A DNA stretch of 64,000 bases from JAYZQT01 sp036136335 (GTDB lineage: Bacteria > Pseudomonadota > Alphaproteobacteria > MPNO01 > UBA830): assembly GCA_036136335.1 (NCBI GenBank), contig JAYZQT010000007.1, forward strand, positions 1 to 64,000, written 5' to 3'. This document shows, piece by piece, positions 18,026 through 25,622 of the stretch. Within the stretch, counting starts at the first letter, position 1. Each line of letters opens with the position of its first letter. The translations under genes were made by a program, and so were the position numbers. The notes beneath the pieces are model-generated. The model saw nothing but the letters and a program-made list of their open reading frames with translations. It was not told the origin of the DNA and searched no databases.

Positions 18026-18142
18026 TATTAACCATCATGCGTCCCATTTGTTATTGTTCTTGGACACGGAGTTTACACCGCGTTTGCGGCCACTTATAGA
18101 GGCGTCTTTGATGCCCTCCAGTATATATTAGGAGAAAAAATA

Positions 18143-18922
18143 TTGTTTTCCTTCTCTTCCAAGCTAATAGATTTCGAGATGCGCGAGCGCATTGCCGTTC
18201 TGACCCTTAATCGTCCGGAAAAACGAAATGCGATAAACGATGTTTTCATTCAGGACCTTCACCGTTTTTTCTCCTCCCCACCACCAGAAGCACTGGCCGT
18301 TGTAATAGCTACCAGCGGCGACCATTTTTGCGCCGGCCTTGACCTTGCCGAACATAAAGACAGGAACGTAGCTGAATCGTTCGAACATTCCCGTTACTGG
18401 CACCGAACTTTTGATTTAATTCAGTATGGCGGTCTCCCGGTTATCACGGCAATGCGTGGCGCGGTTATGGGTGGTGGATTGGAATTGGCAACTACGGCGC
18501 ATGTCCGGGTGGCGGAGCCAACAACCATATATCAGCTGCCAGAAGGCCGGCGCGGTATTTATGTCGGAGGAGGTGCCAGCGTCCGCGTTGCACGCATCAT
18601 CGGACCTGGCCGGATGACAGAAATTATGCTCACGGGGCGCCGCCTACACGCCGCAGAAGGACAGGAACTCGGGCTGTCACACTATCTTGTCGACGAGGGA
18701 CAGGCATTAAACAAAGCTATTGAGGTTGCGGAAACAATTGCCGGAAACGCCCCTCTGGCCAACAAGATGATGCTGAATACGATTCAGCGAATTGACCGCA
18801 TGGGAGAGAGTGAAGGCTATTTTGTAGAATCGCTCGCATCCGCTCTTACCCAAACGTCGGAAGATGCCCGCGAGGGGATGCGCGCATTTCTTGAAAAACG
18901 TGACATCCGTTTTGACGAATAG
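18143..18922 (+). CDS. Enoyl-CoA hydratase/isomerase (crotonase) family protein
   Basis: This 259-residue crotonase hydrates, isomerises or cleaves a CoA thioester. The N-terminal RPEKRNAIND is followed by the oxyanion segment HFCAGLDLAE. GGGLELATTAHVRVAE and LPEGRRGIYVGGGASVRVARIIG give the usual second catalytic region. The start is a TTG at 18143, supported by a good AGGAG ribosome site at 18130-18134. It is divergently paired with the feruloyl-CoA-synthetase-like ligase, so it may act on the same aryl-CoA, as the hydratase-lyase of the ferulate pathway does. Its sequence does not clearly match that specific enzyme. Confidence 0.9.
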   Translation: MFSFSSKLIDFEMRERIAVLTLNRPEKRNAINDVFIQDLHRFFSSPPPEALAVVIATSGDHFCAGLDLAEHKDRNVAESFEHSRYWHRTFDLIQYGGLPVITAMRGAVMGGGLELATTAHVRVAEPTTIYQLPEGRRGIYVGGGASVRVARIIGPGRMTEIMLTGRRLHAAEGQELGLSHYLVDEGQALNKAIEVAETIAGNAPLANKMMLNTIQRIDRMGESEGYFVESLASALTQTSEDAREGMRAFLEKRDIRFDE

Positions 18923-18964
18923 GAGGAATTGGAAGTAGAGCGTAAAACCTGATGACCAAGGCGT

Positions 18965-21325
18965 TTAAAATAAGGAAGCGCCGTTTATCGCCCGCCAGAC
19001 CCGTTCCGATGATGCAGGTAGCTCAATGTGACCAACACCAAAACCCTTTAACGCGTCAACGATGGCATTGGCCACAGCTGCGGGTGCAACCGCCGTACCC
19101 CCTTCACTTCCAGGCTTTATACCCAAAGGATTTGAAGGGCTGGGAACCTCAAGTAATTTGGTACGAAAGGGTGGCGAATTTTCAGCGCGTGGAAGGGCGT
19201 AATCCAGAAATGTTGCACCTATCATCTGCCCGGTTTCCGGGTCGTACGCGCAGTTTTCCATCAAAGCCTGTCCGACACCCTGCAGAACGCTACCATGGGT
19301 TTGACCATCAAGCGTCATGGGATTGATAGCCCGACCGACATCATCCACCGCTGTCCAGTCAACTATATCCACAACGCCGGTCTCCGGATCAACCTCTACC
19401 TCGCAGACATGACAACCGGACCCGATTACTGCCCGTGGCAAATACACATCCGCTTCTTCCCGTAATTCGCCACGCAAATCTTCGGGCAGATCTGGTCGGT
19501 CGCGAGTGGCAGCGGCTACATCAAAAAGACCAATCGCGCGATCAGTTCCGCTGACAGTAAAAACCGAATTCTCATATTCGATATCTTCGGGCGCTGCCTC
19601 CAGAACATGTGCGGCAATGCGTGTGCCTCGCAAAATGATTTTTGCGCTTGCATCGGAGAGGACAATGGCTCCCATACGCATGCTGCGCCCGGAATGCGTG
19701 CCCCCCCCGTCCCGCAGTAAATCAGTATCTCCATAACCAATCTGGATACTTTCATAGGGTGCCTGTAGCACCTCGGCAACCATCTGACTGAAAGCCGTCT
19801 GATGCCCCTGACCGGTCGGCATGGTGCCTATCTGAACGGCTACAGTACCATCCGCCCCTACATCAATTTCTGTCCATTCCCGCGGGTAACCAGTCGACAG
19901 ATCAGCATAGTTTGCTATTCCTATACCGGCCAGTTTTCCCCGTTTCCCAGCATCTGCTCTACGGGCTTCAAAACCGTGCCAGTCTGACAGAGACACCGCC
20001 TCTTCAAGGGCTTGCAGATAATCTCCAGAATCGTAGGTCAGGCCAAATTGGTTGTCGTGGGGTATGGCGTCAGGCGATATCAAATTTCTACGCCGGATCT
20101 CAACCCGGTCAAGGCCTGTTTTGTCAGCAGCCATATCCATCAGACGCTCCATCACGTACATGACTTCTGGTCGGCCGGCGCTGCGATAGGGATATGTTGA
20201 CGGTGTATTGGATTGAATTGCAACTGCCCGAGCAGTGGCCGATGGGATGCTGTAAAGGCCGGTCGTTATTTCTATCCCCTTCACGAGCGGAATCCACGAA
20301 GCCGAATGTGCCCCAATATTCGACGTATTGTGGGTTCGCAAGGCCACGATCCGCCCTTCACTATCGAACCCCAGGGAAGCGTCCACCACCAGGTCGCGGG
20401 CCTGATAGTCAGTCAGCATGCTTTCTGTACGATCAGAAGTCCATTTTACTGGCCGCCGAAGGCGCTTCGCTGCCCACAGCACCAATGGATGTTCAACATA
20501 CAATGCATTTCGCGGGCCATAGGATCCACCCACATCACGAATGATCACCCGCACATTTTCCTCAGGTTCACCGAAAAGCTTCGACAATTCCCGTTTATAG
20601 CGGTAAATGCTGCCAGACGTTGTCTGGAGGACGTAGCGGCCATCCGTTCCAAACTCTCCCAAAGCCGACCGGGGTTCCATTGCAACGCCTGAAACCCGGG
20701 TCAGCTGCGTTTTAAGATTGACCACTGTCACAGCATCTTGAAGAATACGGCCGGTTTCATCACGGTCGTTTACATCGGCGTCGATTGCCACGTTAGACCC
20801 CAAATCCGGCCAAACCACTGGCGCATCCAGGTTTGCTGCCCGATCTGTATCGATTATTGGCGACAGGATTTCGTAATCAACTACCACAAGCTCTGCGGCA
20901 TCCTTCGCCTCATGCAGACTTTCCGCGATCACCATGGCGACCGGCTCACCAACATACCGCGCCCGGTCAACAGGCAGTGCAAAGTGCGGTGCAACGAAAC
21001 GATCGCTGCCATCCCGGTTCTTTAACGCGATATCGGGTGGGCTCGAAAACCCTAGATCGTGGGGCAGGGACCCGTAACCATCAGCCAACCAATCTGTGCC
21101 TGTCAGGACTTCAACCACTCCGTTTGCTGCTTTTGCAGCCGCCGTGTCTATCCCGCGAATTCCGGCGTGAGCATGAACGGACGCAACCATGTGGGCATAC
21201 AATTGACCGTCGACATTATTGTCATCGGCGAATTGTCCCCGACCGGTCAGAAGACGGAAATCTTCCTTACGGCGCGGCGAGTCTCCGAGCTTTACATTCA
21301 CGCGCGTTCCCTTCATGACATCCAT
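18965..21325 (-). CDS. Xanthine dehydrogenase/CoxL-type molybdopterin large subunit (orphan)
   Basis: This 786-residue protein is the molybdenum-cofactor-binding subunit of the xanthine oxidase family. It has the N-terminal a/b-hammerhead domain with RKEDFRLLTGRGQFADD, then RDVGGSYGPRNALYVEHP, PYRSAGRPEVMYVMERLMD and GTMPTGQGHQT. The C-terminal catalytic glutamate is in GSEGGTAVAPAA. The active-site loop is PYRSAGRPE, not the AYxCSFR of true CO dehydrogenase, so it is a form II-type hydroxylase of unknown substrate. No 2Fe-2S or FAD subunit gene adjoins it. It is the last gene of the TRAP/deacetylase run. An ATG three codons downstream is an equally possible start. Confidence 0.9.
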   Translation of the reverse strand: MDVMKGTRVNVKLGDSPRRKEDFRLLTGRGQFADDNNVDGQLYAHMVASVHAHAGIRGIDTAAAKAANGVVEVLTGTDWLADGYGSLPHDLGFSSPPDIALKNRDGSDRFVAPHFALPVDRARYVGEPVAMVIAESLHEAKDAAELVVVDYEILSPIIDTDRAANLDAPVVWPDLGSNVAIDADVNDRDETGRILQDAVTVVNLKTQLTRVSGVAMEPRSALGEFGTDGRYVLQTTSGSIYRYKRELSKLFGEPEENVRVIIRDVGGSYGPRNALYVEHPLVLWAAKRLRRPVKWTSDRTESMLTDYQARDLVVDASLGFDSEGRIVALRTHNTSNIGAHSASWIPLVKGIEITTGLYSIPSATARAVAIQSNTPSTYPYRSAGRPEVMYVMERLMDMAADKTGLDRVEIRRRNLISPDAIPHDNQFGLTYDSGDYLQALEEAVSLSDWHGFEARRADAGKRGKLAGIGIANYADLSTGYPREWTEIDVGADGTVAVQIGTMPTGQGHQTAFSQMVAEVLQAPYESIQIGYGDTDLLRDGGGTHSGRSMRMGAIVLSDASAKIILRGTRIAAHVLEAAPEDIEYENSVFTVSGTDRAIGLFDVAAATRDRPDLPEDLRGELREEADVYLPRAVIGSGCHVCEVEVDPETGVVDIVDWTAVDDVGRAINPMTLDGQTHGSVLQGVGQALMENCAYDPETGQMIGATFLDYALPRAENSPPFRTKLLEVPSPSNPLGIKPGSEGGTAVAPAAVANAIVDALKGFGVGHIELPASSERVWRAINGASLF

Positions 21326-21392
21326 ATGCTGCCTGTGCCCGGACGAGACATTCTAATTCCGTTTTGGCCCGGCCAACAGCCTCCTGCCCTTT

Positions 21393-22259
21393 TCATGTCA
21401 CCGACCGATACCAATCCAGAATTTTCCCACCCGTCCACATAACTGCCCCGTCATGCTTTGAAATTTCATCCAGCACCCTTTCAAAGTACTTAATTCTGAA
21501 TGGCGTGCCGGAAATATATGGATGGACAGCGATTGCCATCACCCGTGCATTCTGTTCACCCTCCTGATAGAGCCTTTCAAAATTATCCATACACCGGTCA
21601 TAGAATTCTGCCGCCTTGTGATGTTGAACGATCATCATGGGTATGTCATTGAGTTCGACGGTGTAAGGAATGGAGACGAGCGGGCCGTGCTTTGTCTTTA
21701 CTTCGAAAGGCTGATCATCCATGGGAAAGTCGGCAACATACTCGATCCCTTCTTCCCGCAGGTAATCCGGCGTTTCAAATGTTTCCGTGAGCCCGGGTCC
21801 CATCCACCCGCGGGGCGGTTTTCCGGTGAAATTATATATGGCCTTTATCGTCTGCCTGATATCAGCCGGCTGATCATCAATAAGATGGGTGGGTCGTTGA
21901 TGATACGCGTGGCCGAGAAATTCCCAGCCCGCATCATGAGCCGCCTGCGCAAGCCTCGGATATTGCATACACACGGAACCATTTAGCGATAACGTGGTCG
22001 GGATATTTCGCGACGTGAGCGCCTCGTGGAATCGCCAGAAGCCAACCCGCATTCCATACTCCTGCCACGACCAGTTGGGAATGTCGGGTATATGCACCTG
22101 TCCACCTGGCGGTGGAAGGACAGTGCGGGCCATGGGTTTGTCGATGTCCCAGTTCTCAATGTTGACAATGACCCAGACTGCCACTCGCTTTCCATCAGGG
22201 AGTTCAAGCGGCGTACGGTCAGAAATTGCCGAATATGCGATACGATCGCGAGGTTTCAT
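21393..22259 (-). CDS. Polysaccharide deacetylase family hydrolase (PuuE allantoinase-like)
   Basis: This protein of about 288 residues belongs to the NodB-fold deacetylases and looks like the PuuE/allantoinase branch rather than a secreted chitin deacetylase, because it has no signal peptide. VAVWVIVNIENWD, EYGMRVGFWRFHEAL, WEFLGHAYHQRPTHL, GWMGPGLTET and IAVHPYISGTPFR follow that branch in order. Members hydrolyse cyclic ureides or amides. An in-frame TTG at 22265 lies seven bases after AAGGG and may be the real start; the ATG is at 22259. It sits between a TRAP permease gene and a molybdenum hydroxylase subunit, which fits hydroxylation then hydrolysis of an imported N-heterocycle. Confidence 0.87.
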   Translation of the reverse strand: MKPRDRIAYSAISDRTPLELPDGKRVAVWVIVNIENWDIDKPMARTVLPPPGGQVHIPDIPNWSWQEYGMRVGFWRFHEALTSRNIPTTLSLNGSVCMQYPRLAQAAHDAGWEFLGHAYHQRPTHLIDDQPADIRQTIKAIYNFTGKPPRGWMGPGLTETFETPDYLREEGIEYVADFPMDDQPFEVKTKHGPLVSIPYTVELNDIPMMIVQHHKAAEFYDRCMDNFERLYQEGEQNARVMAIAVHPYISGTPFRIKYFERVLDEISKHDGAVMWTGGKILDWYRSVT

Positions 22260-22376
22260 AACCAAGTGCTTACCCTTCCGTAAAGCCCCTGCCGGGCAAA
22301 TCCAGTCAATGAAGGCACAGGGTCACTTATTCCTGACAACACTGTTACCGCTGGCAGTGGGTGGGCATTGCCCTCA

Positions 22377-23699
22377 TCATTTTTCCATTAGGCTCGGCAA
22401 CCATAGCGGGAGTTCCGGTATCGCCACCATCAGGAGAACGAGGATCAGATCGCACAATAGAAATGGTGCAGCCGCACCGGCTACCTGGAGAAGCGTCGTC
22501 CCCCTCGGTGCCATGCCCAGCATTATGAAGAGAAGAAGCCCGAAAGGTGGAGTGGTCTGGCTCATTTCCAGCGCGATTAGCACAATCAGGGAAAACCAGA
22601 TTAAGTCGAACCCCAAACTCTGCGCCAGTGGATAGAAAATCGGAACCGTTATCAGCATCATGGATACCGGATCCATAAACATGCCAAGCATCAACAATAC
22701 GAGGAACATAATTGTCAGAATGACGTAGGGGCCAACCGCAAATCCTGTAGCAAAGGCAAGCATGCCCTCGCTCGCCCCTGACAGAGCCAGAAGCTGACTG
22801 AACACAGTAGAATTCATTAAAATAAAGAACACCATTCCCGCGGTCCTGACGGTGCCCATTAAAGATGTTTTAAAGGCCTCCCAGGTAAACACGCGGAAAA
22901 GTACAGCCAGAAATACAACGCCCAATACGCCGAACGAGGCCGATTCTGAAGGAGTGGCCCATCCTAGGACGATAAAACCGACCACCATAAAAACAACCAG
23001 ACCCATCGGCAGTATGTTGACACACACTTCAAAAACCTTTTGCCGTAACGAGATAGGATCCACTTCGTAGGTCGGTGCACCTTCCGGATTTATTTTGAGC
23101 TGTAGGGTGATCATGCCCGCGTACAATGTGGCCAGCACTAGCCCGGGTAACAGACCCGCGATCAGAAGCATCCCGACATCAACGTTGGCGATGCTCGCAA
23201 GAAGAACACCCAAGGACGAGGGCGGTATAATCATTGCAAGGCCACCGGTCCCCAGTATTGGGCCCATAGACATTCGCCCGTTGTAACCCCGGCGCCGCAT
23301 TTCGGGCACAAGAAGGGAGCCAAGCATCGCGGTATTGGCCATTGTAGACCCAGTGAGCGTCGAGAATAACGAACCACCAATTACGGTGAGGTAGCAAAGG
23401 CGCCCGGGAATCTTGCCCAGAAGCTTATCTAGCGCATCGAACACGCGGGACGCCAACCCGGTATAAAAAAACAGGGAGCCCATAAGAATGAACATGGGTA
23501 TGGGGGCGAGTGTGAAGGTCGTGATTAAATATGTTGAATTATCAACAATTTGAATCAGATTGGACCAGCCATTCGAGAACACAAAAATGCCCAGGACATT
23601 CGTAATCATAAAGGCAATTGCGACGGGAAAACCCGTTGCCATCAGGAAGACCAGAACGCCAATCAAAAGCATTCCAGCCAAATACCATTCCATAGCCAA
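22377..23699 (-). CDS. dctM: TRAP transporter large permease (DctM)
   Basis: This 440-residue, very hydrophobic protein has the roughly 12 membrane segments of the DctM subunit. Family hallmarks include PIPMFILMGSLFFYTGLASR, the GSTMANTAMLGSLLVPEMRRRGY region and IIPPSSLGVLLASIANVDVGMLLIAGLLPG. It carries the Na+-coupled translocation path, working with the small permease at 23714 and the receptor at 24258. The three genes run receptor, small permease, large permease in one minus-strand operon. No cognate regulator is next to it. Confidence 0.93.
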   Translation of the reverse strand: MAMEWYLAGMLLIGVLVFLMATGFPVAIAFMITNVLGIFVFSNGWSNLIQIVDNSTYLITTFTLAPIPMFILMGSLFFYTGLASRVFDALDKLLGKIPGRLCYLTVIGGSLFSTLTGSTMANTAMLGSLLVPEMRRRGYNGRMSMGPILGTGGLAMIIPPSSLGVLLASIANVDVGMLLIAGLLPGLVLATLYAGMITLQLKINPEGAPTYEVDPISLRQKVFEVCVNILPMGLVVFMVVGFIVLGWATPSESASFGVLGVVFLAVLFRVFTWEAFKTSLMGTVRTAGMVFFILMNSTVFSQLLALSGASEGMLAFATGFAVGPYVILTIMFLVLLMLGMFMDPVSMMLITVPIFYPLAQSLGFDLIWFSLIVLIALEMSQTTPPFGLLLFIMLGMAPRGTTLLQVAGAAAPFLLCDLILVLLMVAIPELPLWLPSLMEK

Positions 23700-23713
23700 A
23701 TAAAACCTTCTAT

Positions 23714-24229
23714 CTAAACGCTATCTTTTACTTCGCCCAGGTCGTAACTGTAGAAAGACTTCGGCCCAATTAAAAAAAGACCAAATTCCAACGCCACAAG
23801 CAGAAAACAAATAGGCATTGGTAGGAACAAACTCCAATAAGGCATGTCGATGCCTCGGATATCGGGCTCCTGGCTGGCCCAAGCCTCAAAAAACAGTTCG
23901 GTGGCATAATAGAAGAAAAGCAGGCACACACTCATGCACCCAATGTAAACCAGCTTGGCTAGCCACCATTGCAGTGTTTTGGGGAGGACTGAAACCAGAG
24001 CTTCTATTGTCACGTGGCCTCTGTGTCGGACCAGGTAGGGCGCACAGCACATCGCAAAGTAAAGAAGAGCATACTCCACAACCGAAAGTGTAAATGCTGG
24101 CGGCGTGAAGTTCATCGTCCGCATTGTCACATCTATAACGATGTTAACAAACATGCAGGCAACGATGGCGCAGGCAAACACCGCCAGCGCCATCGATAAC
24201 CTGTCTAAGATACGGTCTACAAAGTCCAT
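23714..24229 (-). CDS. dctQ: TRAP transporter small permease (DctQ)
   Basis: This 171-residue membrane protein has four predicted hydrophobic helices, the topology of the DctQ subunit. The N-terminal ILDRLSMALAVFACAIVACM helix and the cytoplasmic loop with RHRGHVTIEALVSVLP are characteristic. It lies between the receptor gene and dctM with gaps of 14-28 bases, indicating one transcript. It is an inner-membrane partner of DctM. Confidence 0.9.
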   Translation of the reverse strand: MDFVDRILDRLSMALAVFACAIVACMFVNIVIDVTMRTMNFTPPAFTLSVVEYALLYFAMCCAPYLVRHRGHVTIEALVSVLPKTLQWWLAKLVYIGCMSVCLLFFYYATELFFEAWASQEPDIRGIDMPYWSLFLPMPICFLLVALEFGLFLIGPKSFYSYDLGEVKDSV

Positions 24230-24257
24230 AATCTACAGTGAAGCGGAGAAAATTCGC

Positions 24258-25253
24258 CTATTCTCTGTACATCTTGGCCTTCAGCTTTGCGCCAAATTCC
24301 GGAGAACGCTTAGCCAACTGTTCCCAGATGGCACCATGGGCAATCGCCAGATATTTCTTTGCTGCACCGCCTTTCAGCGCAATATCTTTCACACCTTCGG
24401 CATGAAGGATTTTTTCTTCCTTGGATCTCTGAGCTTCCATGTAGATCGGCCCTGTCGCTTCATATCCAATCGCTACGTTGTCAATGATCCCCTTCGCTTC
24501 CTTTGAAAGCTTGTTATAGAAATTGAGGTTCATGGTTTCGACGGAGTTGGTTACGTAAAACGCAGGGGTTACTCTGTACTTGACAATCTTGTGCAAACCG
24601 AGCGGGACGATAGCAACGTCAGGCCATCCAAATCCGGAAACAACACCACGCTGTATACCAGTATAGATTTCGCTTGATTTCATATTGATCGTTGACGCTC
24701 CAAGGGCATTGAAAAGTGGGCGATACGTGCCGGTGGCCCTCATTTTAACACCGTTCAGATCTGGGACACCGTCCTTGTCGAACTTGGGCATCATCATCAG
24801 ATACATGTTGTATTTGGTTTTGTTCGGCCCAAAACCAATCAACCGCGCGCCAACCTTCTTCTTGAAGACTTCCTGCAAAATCTCCCATCCGCCATTGGCG
24901 CGGAATACCTGCACAGGAACGTTTGAGGCCAGAAAAGCATAACCTTCAGGCACCGCACCAATATAATACGAAATGGGCGAATGCAGCCAGTCGAACTGCC
25001 CGCGCTGAAGCGCTTTGGCCGCTTTTCGCGGGGGCACGACGCTGTGCCCACCAAGATATTTCATTGCCACAACGCCTTTTCCAACGGCATTAAGGGGTTC
25101 CACCATGTTTTTCAAAAAATTCTGCGTGATGGTATTAGAGCGTTTCAGACCTGACACTGCCTTGATGTTGGTCACCGCGCTCGCCGAAGAGACAAAAGCC
25201 CCTGCGGCCAGGAGGCCAACTCCGGCCATTAAAAACCTTTTACGTACCTGCAT
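24258..25253 (-). CDS. dctP: TRAP transporter solute receptor (DctP family)
   Basis: This 331-residue periplasmic receptor begins with a clear signal peptide (VRKRFLMAGVGLLAAGAF, cleavage near SSASA). The mature part contains LNGVKMRATGTYRPLFNALGAS, the DctP segment whose arginine usually contacts the substrate carboxylate, followed by EIYTGIQRGVV. The start is the ATG at 25253, eight bases after a strong AAGGAGG, rather than the GTG nine bases upstream. It leads the operon with dctQ and dctM, so the 369-base gap upstream probably holds the promoter. The ligand is unknown; the flanking molybdenum hydroxylase subunits suggest an aromatic or N-heterocyclic acid. Confidence 0.93.
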   Translation of the reverse strand: MQVRKRFLMAGVGLLAAGAFVSSASAVTNIKAVSGLKRSNTITQNFLKNMVEPLNAVGKGVVAMKYLGGHSVVPPRKAAKALQRGQFDWLHSPISYYIGAVPEGYAFLASNVPVQVFRANGGWEILQEVFKKKVGARLIGFGPNKTKYNMYLMMMPKFDKDGVPDLNGVKMRATGTYRPLFNALGASTINMKSSEIYTGIQRGVVSGFGWPDVAIVPLGLHKIVKYRVTPAFYVTNSVETMNLNFYNKLSKEAKGIIDNVAIGYEATGPIYMEAQRSKEEKILHAEGVKDIALKGGAAKKYLAIAHGAIWEQLAKRSPEFGAKLKAKMYRE

Positions 25254-25622
25254 GTTAAACACCTCCTTGATTTATGAATGGTTTTTTATTCTTCGCGACC
25301 ATTCTGCCGATTGTTAATTCCCATGTCAAATAACGGAAAAATTTAACGGGACGCAAAGCACCACCTAATTATTGTTTTTTTACAATGAATTAGAGGTTAT
25401 TTTAGTTTTTTTTACCGGATCCGAAACAGGGTTAATGTCAGTCCATTCGTAATCGTAGGGACAGACATTAACCTTCGAAAGAGTGATCCGGCGCGCATTG
25501 ACCTCAGCATAAAAATTCCGCTTGAAATCAGGTCAAATTCTGGTGGCTGGACTAGCACGATCTCTCGTGAAACTGAAAACGGTTAAACGCAAAACATTTA
25601 TTGTGTTTTGACGAATTTGTAT
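25254..25622. promoter_or_regulatory. Non-coding gap upstream of dctP, likely promoter region
   Basis: About 370 bases without a credible gene lie between the end of one molybdenum hydroxylase gene and the TRAP receptor gene, both on the minus strand. The region is AT-rich with T-runs near 25375-25411 and holds a long inverted repeat at 25430-25473. I see no convincing -35/-10 pair. A promoter for the TRAP operon is expected here because of the gap size and the strong ribosome site at its right-hand end. Confidence 0.5.
25430..25473. repeat. Long inverted repeat upstream of the TRAP operon
   Basis: Two 15-base arms, GGTTAATGTCAGTCC at 25430-25444 and its near-complement at 25459-25473, match at 14 of 15 positions around a 14-base loop. 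Neither side is followed by a T-run, so it is not an ordinary intrinsic terminator. It could be a two-site operator, with TTAATGTC half sites, or a structured leader or end of mRNA. Confidence 0.55.

Noticed and set aside
18965..21325. Call as aerobic CO dehydrogenase large subunit
   Set aside because: The active-site loop lacks the AYxCSFR motif of true CO dehydrogenase; only the wider family is supported.
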